Source of the DNA: Roseiflexaceae bacterium
Lineage (GTDB): Bacteria > Chloroflexota > Chloroflexia > Chloroflexales > Roseiflexaceae
Direction: 5' to 3'
DNA: 7,360 nucleotides
Assembly: GCA_947462525.1 (NCBI GenBank)
Contig: CANHPK010000074.1
Location: forward strand, 1-7,360
In this document: positions 1-5,713 of the stretch, in pieces
How the letters are laid out: every line of letters starts with the position of its first letter
How positions within the stretch are numbered: position 1 is the stretch's first letter
Program-made: the position numbers and the translations under genes
The notes under the pieces: model-generated
Told to the model about the DNA's origin: nothing
Database searches by the model: none
The model's input: only the letters and a program-made list of their open reading frames with translations

Positions 1-299
1 GCGCTCCCGCCGCCCACGGCGACGATGCCGTCGATGCGGTGCTGGGCAGCCCAGGCCGCGAGCTCTTGGATGGTGACGGCCGATGGGTCGGGTTCGACTG
101 CGGTCGAGCGTACCACCGTGAGCCCAGCAGCGCTGAGTGCAGCCTGGATGGCGTTGCCGGCTGGTGTATCCGCAAGAAACGGATCGATGAGCAACATGAC
201 GACCGACATCCCAAGACCCTTGGCTTCGCTCCCGACCGTCGCGATGACCCCAGGGCCGGTGACAACCCGGGTGGCACTGAATTGTGATTGGACGCTCAT
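1..299 (-). CDS. Iron-containing alcohol dehydrogenase family, N-terminal part (runs off left edge)
   Basis: This is the first 99 codons of a minus-strand gene whose 3' end lies outside the window. The ATG at 299-297 is preceded by GAGG five bases upstream, and the start overlaps the stop of the upstream glycosidase gene (ATGA, 299-296), so translation is probably coupled. The protein opens with the family pattern: RVVTGPGVIATVG at residues 11-23, a Rossmann-like strand ending in LLIDPFLAD (37-44), then VEPDPSAVTI (68-77) and IDGIVAVGGGSA (89-100). The GGGS turn is the dinucleotide-binding signature of Fe-dependent alcohol dehydrogenases and relatives such as glycerol dehydrogenase and maleylacetate reductase. 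Full-length members have about 380-400 residues. The metal-binding histidines and aspartate lie in the missing C-terminal part, so neither metal dependence nor substrate can be judged. A cytoplasmic NAD(P)-dependent oxidoreductase is the safe call. Confidence 0.85.
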   Translation of the reverse strand, partial: MSVQSQFSATRVVTGPGVIATVGSEAKGLGMSVVMLLIDPFLADTPAGNAIQAALSAAGLTVVRSTAVEPDPSAVTIQELAAWAAQHRIDGIVAVGGGS

Positions 300-1933
300 A
301 GTGACCTCGTTATAGGGAGAAAAACGCGGTACATTGCCGCGGCGAGTGCGCTTGTCAACAGGATGGGTATGGCTGCCATCAGCCAGCGTAGGGGTTGGTC
401 ACGCCAGACGAGGAGGGCCGTCGGTGGTTGCGTGAGCCCACTGACGGTGATGTGGTGCAATCCGTCGGGTAAGCCGCTTGCCAAGACTGCGTCACCGCTG
501 CCGGTCGAGACGTACGCTGCTGGGCCGTCGTCGATCGAGACGCTCAGATCGGCTGCCAGCCCGCGGATGCCCACGCCGGTGCCGGTGAACGCGATGCGGT
601 AGCGGTCGTCACCCAGTGGTTGGATGGCCGGGTGCGACCAGTCATGGCTGCCGGCGCCGGCGTATCTTGGTTGTTGCAATGCCGATTGGATAATGCCGTA
701 TCCCGGGTATGGGGCGAAATCCGGTGCCATGATGGAGAAGTACGGTGTCGGATTGGCTGGGTCAGCCGCGGGACCGCCCCAACGGAGCATCCATAGATTC
801 ATGACGCCGAGCCAAGGCCATTCGGTGCGTGCACGGGCGAGTTGGTCGACGATGTAGCTGCCTTTCTGGGTCTCGCTCACGGGCGGTCCCCAGATGGTGC
901 GTCGTTCCGGTGGGATGCTATCGGGCGCGCTGTTGTAGCCGAATTCGCTGACCCAGACGGCGGTGGCGTCGTCACCCGCTTGGAGCATCACTTCACGGAG
1001 CATCACAATGCGCGAGACGTCGATGCGTGTGTCGATGGGGCGATCGAGCTCGGCCCAGGGGCGCAACGGGTTCCAGCGCAGGCGCACATAGCGGTGTTCA
1101 TCGGGTGGTTGGCCCAACCCATATGCCTGGGCCGACATGATGTCGAACGCAGGGGCTGCGCCGGCGCGGTAGCACGCGGCCAAATAGTCGAGCTCGCTCA
1201 TTGGGGCGATGCGCGGCTCTTTGCCATCGGTGGGTGAGAGACTGGGGAAGAGGATGACGACCTTTGGGTTGGCCGTGCGGGCAGCAGTACTGGCGCGCGT
1301 CAAGAGGTCGGTGAAGGCGATGGGGTCGGGGAGCTCCCAGTTCCACTCGTATGCCAGATTCGGTTCGTTCCAGAGCTGGATGTACTGGACGTCCGGGTAC
1401 CGACCTGCGACGGCGGCGACGAAGCGGGCATAGTCATCATAGTCGTCAGGCGGCCCCGTCGAGTCGCCGTTTTCTGCTAACCCTGCCTGAAACTTGGCGG
1501 TTGCTGCAGCGCGTGTACGCGCCCAGGCGGGTGGGCGGTCGATGCGGACGATGAGTTCGATGTGGTGTTTGGCTGCCATGGCCACGATGAAGTCGTACTT
1601 GGTCCACGAGCTGTGTGCATCGCTCGAGTTGCGCCGGTCCGTAAAGTCACCGCGGGCGTGGATTTCGACGTCCTCCCAGGGCATCTGGATGCGCGCATAG
1701 CGTGCGCCCAGCTGTGCCGCTGCCACAAACGAGCGTTCGACCACGGTGGGGTCGGGCTCGTATTGGATGTTGTACAAGTTGACACCGAGGTGCGCTGCAG
1801 CAGCGGCCGGTGACGGCGGATTGGTGGGAGCGGTAGCAATCCCACGGTGCCATGCGTTGTCGAGGATGGTCGACGTGCAGAGCAACACGACACAACTGAT
1901 CCACGGCAGATGGAAGCGTACGAAGCGGTTCAT
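296..1933 (-). CDS. Membrane-anchored clan-A glycoside hydrolase-like protein (GH5/GH39-like barrel)
   Basis: A 545-residue protein. The start chosen is ATG 1933-1931: AAGGTG lies just upstream, and the codon overlaps the stop of the LCP gene as ATGA. An in-frame extension to 2077 exists but would run deep into the LCP gene, and its sequence is arginine- and cysteine-rich like a shadow frame. Residues 10-24 form an uncleaved-looking signal anchor with no good lipobox. Residues about 48-425 look like a TIM barrel: WNEPN at 188-192 supplies the presumed acid/base Glu190, and WVSEFGYNS at 327-335 supplies the presumed nucleophile Glu330, as in retaining clan GH-A enzymes. Residues about 430-510 look like a small beta-sandwich (FTGTGVGIRG, LPDGLHHITVSG). 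A second membrane segment lies at about 515-537. The catalytic part should be outside the membrane. The substrate is unknown; the membrane-linked exopolysaccharide hydrolase PslG is a functional analogue, not a proven homologue. Confidence 0.85.
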   Translation of the reverse strand: MNRFVRFHLPWISCVVLLCTSTILDNAWHRGIATAPTNPPSPAAAAAHLGVNLYNIQYEPDPTVVERSFVAAAQLGARYARIQMPWEDVEIHARGDFTDRRNSSDAHSSWTKYDFIVAMAAKHHIELIVRIDRPPAWARTRAAATAKFQAGLAENGDSTGPPDDYDDYARFVAAVAGRYPDVQYIQLWNEPNLAYEWNWELPDPIAFTDLLTRASTAARTANPKVVILFPSLSPTDGKEPRIAPMSELDYLAACYRAGAAPAFDIMSAQAYGLGQPPDEHRYVRLRWNPLRPWAELDRPIDTRIDVSRIVMLREVMLQAGDDATAVWVSEFGYNSAPDSIPPERRTIWGPPVSETQKGSYIVDQLARARTEWPWLGVMNLWMLRWGGPAADPANPTPYFSIMAPDFAPYPGYGIIQSALQQPRYAGAGSHDWSHPAIQPLGDDRYRIAFTGTGVGIRGLAADLSVSIDDGPAAYVSTGSGDAVLASGLPDGLHHITVSGLTQPPTALLVWRDQPLRWLMAAIPILLTSALAAAMYRVFLPITRSL

Positions 1934-3282
1934 GGCGCACCTTGCCATTCTTTGACGACGCGGGCCAGCGCACCTTCGACCGGGTACATCGCGTAGCGAT
2001 TTTCGCCCGTGCCATAGACGACATCGCGGAAAACATGGAAGCCGAAATTGGCACCGGGTGTCGCACGCATTTGCCATGCCAATGCAATAATCACATCACG
2101 TGGCATCGTCGTCGTGGCGTGACCTATCAATGCATCGGTTATCCGCGCAGTGGTGTCGACTGATTCGAGGAAATTGCCGGCCCGGAGCCGGTTCGCAATC
2201 CCTGCAATCACGGCTTGTTGGCGATGCATGCGTTCGAAGTCGTTGTCTGGATGACGAATCCGACTGTAGGTCAATGTGGTCATCCCGTCCATGGTAAACG
2301 TGCCGGGCTCGAACGATACTTCGCGGAACTGATAATCCATGGTGGGGAAGCGCGGGTCATACAGGCTTTTGGTGACCTGCACGGGAACACCACCGAGCGT
2401 ATCGATGACATTCATGAAGCCCTGAAAGTCCACCAAGATGGTGTAATCGATGGGCACACCGACGACCTGGCTAATTGTCTGTTGGGCCAGGGCGAACCCG
2501 CCGCCCAATGCCGGGTAGACGTCGCCGTAGACATGGGCTGCATTGATACGTGCCCAGCCGTAGCCCGGGATCGACACCAACAGGTCGCGTGGGAGCGATA
2601 GCATCGAGATCCGCTGCTGGGCAGGGTCGATGTAGAGCAATAGGATCGAATCCGTACGCGATGGTGTTGATTCGCCTGGCCGACGATCAGAACCCAACAA
2701 AAGGATGGTGACCGGTTGTGCAAATGTGGTCAGCACCGGGGCAGGCTGGGTGGGCTGATCTGCGGTCATGGTTGGGATGATGGCGGTGGGGAGTGGTTCG
2801 GGAGCGGTGCCGCGTGATGTACTGATGACCCCGAGGTTGTTGTAGATGCGGGCCGCGTTGCTGATGAGTGCGGCACCATCGCCGCCGTAGATGGCGAGCA
2901 ACGCCACCAAGGCGCCACCGACGACAATCAGCGCCCATGTAAAGACACCAAACGTGCCAGCAGGTGGACGTGCGATGTGCTTGGCCCGCACAGGGGCGGC
3001 AGGCTCTGGTTCGGTGGGGTCGGGTGGAGCAGGGGGTGTGACGTCGGCGGGCGCAGTCGGTGCGTCGGAGCGTTTGAGAAGCATGGCCAGCATCTCGCGG
3101 GTAGATGCACGGATGCGGGGCGACAGCAATCCCCCCAAGAGGGTCTGATGCGTACCATAGAGTGCATGGGTGCAATCGACACATTCGGAGAGGTGTGCAT
3201 CAACGAGGAGTTGTTGGGGACTGCCGGGGGTGAGTTTTTGGGAGCGCACCAGTGCGCGGATGCGTTGGCAGTCGTTGGACAT
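1930..3282 (-). CDS. LytR-CpsA-Psr (LCP) family protein with N-terminal zinc-finger-like domain
   Basis: A 450-residue protein from ATG 3282-3280. The frame stays open to an ATG at 3357, but a likely promoter (TACAAT at 3326-3321) puts the transcript start near 3314, which favours the inner start; its ribosome binding site is weak. Residues 1-70 carry C5 and H30-x3-C34-x2-C37, the pattern of zf-HC2/anti-sigma zinc fingers. A Pro/Glu-rich linker (about 75-108), one membrane segment (112-132) and an outside linker follow. The LCP domain spans about 190-375 with its conserved motifs: GSDRR (197-201), SRTDS (208-212), SLPRD (229-233), RINAAHVYG (245-253), DTLGGVPV (294-301), YSRIRH (339-344) and DFERMHRQQ (348-356). 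LCP proteins transfer polyprenyl-diphosphate-linked glycopolymers to peptidoglycan or wall acceptors, and are often misnamed LytR transcriptional regulators. First gene of a three-gene leftward operon. Confidence 0.92.
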   Translation of the reverse strand: MSNDCQRIRALVRSQKLTPGSPQQLLVDAHLSECVDCTHALYGTHQTLLGGLLSPRIRASTREMLAMLLKRSDAPTAPADVTPPAPPDPTEPEPAAPVRAKHIARPPAGTFGVFTWALIVVGGALVALLAIYGGDGAALISNAARIYNNLGVISTSRGTAPEPLPTAIIPTMTADQPTQPAPVLTTFAQPVTILLLGSDRRPGESTPSRTDSILLLYIDPAQQRISMLSLPRDLLVSIPGYGWARINAAHVYGDVYPALGGGFALAQQTISQVVGVPIDYTILVDFQGFMNVIDTLGGVPVQVTKSLYDPRFPTMDYQFREVSFEPGTFTMDGMTTLTYSRIRHPDNDFERMHRQQAVIAGIANRLRAGNFLESVDTTARITDALIGHATTTMPRDVIIALAWQMRATPGANFGFHVFRDVVYGTGENRYAMYPVEGALARVVKEWQGAP

Positions 3283-3320
3283 AATTGTATCCACACCGAA
3301 CGGTTTGTTGGTTAGCGCGT

Positions 3321-3350
3321 ATTGTAGCATGTTCTGCTTTGACATGACCA
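3321..3350 (-). promoter_or_regulatory. Likely sigma70-type promoter of the LCP gene operon
   Basis: Read on the minus strand, TGGTCA (3350-3345, 4 of 6 matches to TTGACA) is followed by an 18-bp spacer and TACAAT (3326-3321, 5 of 6 matches to TATAAT). The predicted start point near 3314 gives a leader of about 32 nt before the ATG at 3282. It overlaps the rightward tRNA promoter by 12 bp. This is seen by eye only; no transcript data were available. Confidence 0.5.
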
Positions 3351-3367
3351 GTTCCATGTGCTACGAT
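3339..3367 (+). promoter_or_regulatory. Sigma70-type promoter of tRNA-Cys
   Basis: TTGACA (3339-3344) matches the -35 consensus perfectly. It is followed by a 17-bp spacer and TACGAT (3362-3367, 4 of 6 matches to the -10 consensus). The expected start point near 3374 leaves a leader of only about five bases before the mature tRNA end at 3379, a sensible layout for a single-tRNA transcription unit. Confidence 0.7.
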
Positions 3368-3378
3368 ATGTAGGCGAT

Positions 3379-3453
3379 GGCGACGTCGCCAAGTGGTAAG
3401 GCAGAAGTCTGCAAAACTTCCATTCACCGGTTCAAATCCGGTCGTCGCCTCCA
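3379..3453 (+). tRNA. tRNA-Cys (anticodon GCA)
   Basis: A complete cloverleaf can be folded by hand. The acceptor stem is GGCGACG (3379-3385) with CGTCGCC (3443-3449). The D stem is GCC (3388-3390) with GGC (3400-3402). The anticodon stem is GAAGT (3404-3408) with ACTTC (3416-3420), and the T stem is ACCGG (3426-3430) with CCGGT (3438-3442) around the loop TTCAAAT. All pairs are Watson-Crick. The seven-base anticodon loop CTGCAAA holds GCA at 3411-3413, which reads the cysteine codons UGC and UGU. The discriminator base at 3450 is T (U73), a known identity element for cysteinyl-tRNA synthetase. CCA is encoded in the DNA at 3451-3453. There is a short five-base variable loop and no intron. Confidence 0.97.
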
Positions 3454-3456
3454 TTG

Positions 3457-3500
3457 ACCCCTTCGGAATCGTTGCCGGTTCTGCAGGGGGTTTCTCTTTT
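3457..3500 (+). terminator. Possible Rho-independent terminator after tRNA-Cys
   Basis: A five-pair GC-rich stem can form between ACCCC (3457-3461) and GGGGT (3487-3491), with a small inner CGG/CCG helix in the loop. It is followed directly by the T-rich tract at 3491-3500. Its place, a few bases after the encoded CCA, is what is expected for a tRNA terminator. The stem is short and the loop long, so read-through into the small gene at 3522 is possible. Confidence 0.4.
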
Positions 3501-3509
3501 GGTGGTGCG

Positions 3510-3516
3510 AAGGAGG
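3510..3516 (+). promoter_or_regulatory. Near-perfect Shine-Dalgarno site fixing the start at 3522
   Basis: AAGGAGG lies five bases before the ATG at 3522. It decides the start of the small hypothetical gene against an in-frame upstream start at 3393, which would sit inside the tRNA. Confidence 0.8.
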
Positions 3517-3521
3517 TCTCC

Positions 3522-3902
3522 ATGACCGGCATTGACATCACGACCCTCGACTACGATGCGCTCTGTGACCTGCGCGATGCGGTTGCACAGCGGATTTTGG
3601 AGCTCAAGCACTCCCCGCAACTTCGCCTCGAGGACTCGCTCCGACTGTTCGAAGAGACCAAACTCGCCCTGAGCGAGCGTGGCGTGACCTGGCACTCGCT
3701 CGAACGCTGGCAGTGGATGGACGGCGAGGTGCGCTTCTGGGTCAATCCCACCGATCAGGGACGCTATGCGACGGGCTGGTTCCCGCTCAATGACATCATC
3801 TTGTGGCTGACCAACCAGGGGCCAATCGTACGCGGGCACACGCCAACACACGGCGGTGATATCCCCATTCAGTGGATCGCCGTCGATGGTGACCGAGATT
3901 GA
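3522..3902 (+). CDS. Small tryptophan-rich hypothetical protein
   Basis: A 126-residue protein I do not recognise. The start is secure because AAGGAGG sits at the ideal distance. Residues about 8-55 look helical and charged, with DALCDLRDAVAQRILELKH (12-30) a likely amphipathic helix or short coiled coil. The second half is rich in aromatic residues: tryptophans at 57, 63, 65, 73, 86, 95 and 118, i.e. 7 of 126. There is no signal peptide or convincing membrane segment, so it is probably cytoplasmic. It sits between tRNA-Cys and the glycosyltransferase operon on the same strand, with 81 nt to the next start. No promoter is obvious directly upstream, so it may depend on read-through from the tRNA promoter. 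That it is a real gene is supported by the ribosome binding site and its full-length open frame. No function is assigned. Confidence 0.75.
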   Translation: MTGIDITTLDYDALCDLRDAVAQRILELKHSPQLRLEDSLRLFEETKLALSERGVTWHSLERWQWMDGEVRFWVNPTDQGRYATGWFPLNDIILWLTNQGPIVRGHTPTHGGDIPIQWIAVDGDRD

Positions 3903-3943
3903 TATGGACCGCGAGCGAGAACACCAGCGTGTGACCAGACCTA

Positions 3944-3957
3944 CACGGCATGCCGTG
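3944..3957. repeat. 14-bp perfect palindrome upstream of the glycosyltransferase operon
   Basis: CACGGCATGCCGTG is its own reverse complement. In RNA it could form a five-pair hairpin with a CATG loop. It ends 16 bases before the Shine-Dalgarno site of the first glycosyltransferase. No T tract follows, so it is not a simple terminator. It could be an operator, or chance in GC-rich sequence. Confidence 0.5.
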
Positions 3958-3973
3958 GCGGTGGTTTGGTGTG

Positions 3974-3979
3974 GGAGGG
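3974..3979 (+). promoter_or_regulatory. Shine-Dalgarno site fixing the GTG start at 3984
   Basis: GGAGGG lies four bases before GTG 3984-3986. The site falls inside the coding stretch that a TTG start at 3966 would require, so the GTG is preferred. Confidence 0.75.
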
Positions 3980-3983
3980 TACC

Positions 3984-4949
3984 GTGCCGTTGACCGCAAT
4001 CCAATCACTCGAAGCCCAACATATCGGTGTGGCCATCGTGTCGTACAACACTGCCGACCTGCTCCGCGCGTGTTTGCAATCGTTGGCAGACTGCACGGTC
4101 GATGTCGGCGTCGTGGTGGTCGACAACGGCTCGACAGACGAAAGCGTAGCCATGATGGCGCGCGAGTTCCCGCTGGTGACGGTCCTTGTACCGGGCGAGA
4201 ACCTGGGATTCGCCCGCGGGACCAATCTGGCGATGCGCCGCCTGCTGGCCGATGCGCCTGCGTTGCAGTACGTCTTGATGCTCAATCCCGACACCGTCGT
4301 GCATGCCGGCGCGATCGAGGAGCTCCTCGCATTTGTCGTTGCACACCCGCGTGTCGGTGTCGTGTCGCCGCGGCTGGTCAATCCGGATGGGTCGTTGCAA
4401 CGCGGGGTTTTTCGCTTCCCCACGCCGCTGATGACGCTGTTTGACCTGTTCCCGCCGGGCGAGGTATTGCCCGGGCGGTTCTACGATTCGTGGTGGCATG
4501 GGCGCTATCCCCAAGAGGCCGCTGGTGCGGCACCGTTTGCGGTGGACCACCCATTGGGTGCGGCGATGCTGACCCGGGTCTCGCTGTTGCAGACGGTGGG
4601 CATGCTGGACGAAGACTACTTCATGTACGTCGAAGAAGTCGATTGGTGCATGCGCGTGCGTCGCGCAGGATGGGCCATCTGGCAACAACCGGCGGCAGTA
4701 ATAACGCACGTGGGCGGTGCATCATCGCGCCAGTTCCGCGCTGCCATGACCCTGGCACTCTGGCGCAGTCGGATGCGCTACTGGCAGCGCTGGGCGACGG
4801 CCCGCGAGCTCAGGTGGCACCGGTTTTTCTTGCGCATGGGGTTGTGGCGCATGCGAATCGTTGCCACGACCGCGTGCCGCCGCGGGGTGTTGAGCGCCGC
4901 CCACGAGGCCGAATTGCAAGCCGTCTATCGCACATTGAGTATGCTATGA
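3984..4949 (+). CDS. Glycosyltransferase family 2, WbbL-like (rhamnosyltransferase type)
   Basis: A 321-residue protein from GTG 3984, chosen for the GGAGGG just upstream. It has the GT2 GT-A fold markers in order: GVAIVSYNTADLL (15-27), VVVVDNGSTDES (43-54) for nucleotide-sugar binding, ENLGFARGTNLAM (72-84), LNPDT (100-104) in the DXD position, LGAAMLTR (191-198) and DEDYFMYVEEVDWCMRVRRAG (209-229), whose ED-containing segment should supply the catalytic base. The C-terminal 70 residues are Arg/Trp-rich and amphipathic, suggesting membrane association. Family members add rhamnose or a related sugar to polyprenyl-linked or surface glycans using NDP-sugars in the cytoplasm; donor and acceptor here are not known. 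First gene of a three-gene operon: its stop overlaps the next start as ATGA (4946-4949). No clear promoter was found in the 81 nt upstream. Confidence 0.92.
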   Translation: MPLTAIQSLEAQHIGVAIVSYNTADLLRACLQSLADCTVDVGVVVVDNGSTDESVAMMAREFPLVTVLVPGENLGFARGTNLAMRRLLADAPALQYVLMLNPDTVVHAGAIEELLAFVVAHPRVGVVSPRLVNPDGSLQRGVFRFPTPLMTLFDLFPPGEVLPGRFYDSWWHGRYPQEAAGAAPFAVDHPLGAAMLTRVSLLQTVGMLDEDYFMYVEEVDWCMRVRRAGWAIWQQPAAVITHVGGASSRQFRAAMTLALWRSRMRYWQRWATARELRWHRFFLRMGLWRMRIVATTACRRGVLSAAHEAELQAVYRTLSML

Positions 4950-5713
4950 CCGTGCCGCTGAGTGTGGCGATTATCGCCAAAAACGAAGCACGTCATCTGG
5001 CCGCCGCCTTGCAGAGTGTGACCGGTTGGGTGGCCGAGGTGCTGGTGTTGGTCGATGCAGCGACGAGCGACGACACGGCGTCCATTGCGGTCGCACACGG
5101 CGCACGGGTCGAAGTGGCGGCGTGGCGCGGGTTCCCCGCACAACGGAATCTCGCGTTGGAACGCTGCCAACAGCCGTGGGTCTTTTTTTTGGACGCCGAC
5201 GAGCGGGTCGAGCCTGCGTTGCAGCAGGAGTTGATAACGCTGATCAATACCGCGCCGGAGGAACTGTCCGGCGCCTGGGTCCCGCGCCACAATGTGTTTT
5301 TTGGGCGGGCACTGGTGGGCGGTGGCTGGTACCCCGATCGGCAGTTGCGCCTATTGCGGCGCGGCGCGGCGCGGTATGACCTGGCGCGGGCCGTGCACGA
5401 AGTAGCCACCGTGCGGGGTGATTGTGTGGTGCTGGATGGGCACATTCGCCATCTGAATATCGAGACATTCGCCGAGTTGTGGCGCAAGCAGGCTGATTAT
5501 GCACGGCGCGAGGCGCAGACGTTCGCTGCCCAGGGACGGCGTACGCGCCTGCGCAATTATGTCGGTGCGCCGTTGCGCGAGTTCCGCCTGCGCTATCTGA
5601 CCAACGGCGGTTGGCGCGATGGCTGGGTCGGGTTGGTTTTGGCGTTGGTGATGGCCTGGTATGCCGCACAGACATTTGTCTATTTGGCGCGTCTGGATGG
5701 AGGGTCCCGATGA
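4946..5713 (+). CDS. Glycosyltransferase family 2, WaaE/LgtF-like
   Basis: A 255-residue protein. The ATG at 4946 overlaps the previous stop by four bases. There is no good ribosome binding site of its own, so translational reinitiation is likely. A longer in-frame opening from 4490 is a shadow of the first glycosyltransferase. Motifs: LSVAIIAKNEARHLAAAL (5-22), VLVLVDAATSDDT (32-44), GFPAQRNLAL (62-71), WVFFLDADERVEP (78-90) with the DXD metal site, WYPDRQLRLLRRG (128-140), and AVHE (149-152) as the likely acceptor/base region. Residues about 226-249 form a hydrophobic C-terminal segment. This is the type of WaaE/KdtX and LgtF, core glucosyltransferases in Gram-negative bacteria, but the same family occurs widely outside them, so the sugar is not predicted. 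The usual VDSxSTD-like motif is altered to VDAATSDD. A run of eight T (5183-5190) lies just before the DADE codons. Confidence 0.9.
   Translation: MTVPLSVAIIAKNEARHLAAALQSVTGWVAEVLVLVDAATSDDTASIAVAHGARVEVAAWRGFPAQRNLALERCQQPWVFFLDADERVEPALQQELITLINTAPEELSGAWVPRHNVFFGRALVGGGWYPDRQLRLLRRGAARYDLARAVHEVATVRGDCVVLDGHIRHLNIETFAELWRKQADYARREAQTFAAQGRRTRLRNYVGAPLREFRLRYLTNGGWRDGWVGLVLALVMAWYAAQTFVYLARLDGGSR

Noticed and set aside
842..1237. 131-codon open frame on the plus strand
   Set aside because: Antisense to the barrel domain of the glycosidase, which has clear catalytic motifs in its own frame. No motif was seen in this one.
1934..2077. Upstream extension of the glycosidase start by 48 codons
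   Set aside because: It would lie wholly inside the LCP gene, and its Arg/Cys-rich sequence does not resemble a signal peptide. The ATG at 1933 has a ribosome binding site and the ATGA junction.
3283..3357. Upstream extension of the LCP start by 25 codons
   Set aside because: The extension covers the predicted promoter and transcript start, and there is no ribosome binding site before the ATG at 3357. It remains possible if transcription starts further upstream.
3379..3453. tRNA-Cys as an integration site for a mobile island
   Set aside because: I saw no repeat of the tRNA 3' end elsewhere in the window and no integrase or phage gene. A flank outside the window could still hold one.
3393..3521. 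Upstream extension of the small hypothetical gene into the tRNA
   Set aside because: The frame there is part of the tRNA-Cys gene and its terminator. AAGGAGG at 3510 clearly marks ATG 3522.
4005..4709. 234-codon open frame on the minus strand
   Set aside because: Antisense to the first glycosyltransferase; its His/Arg/Gln-rich composition is typical of a shadow frame and it has no plausible ribosome binding site or motif.
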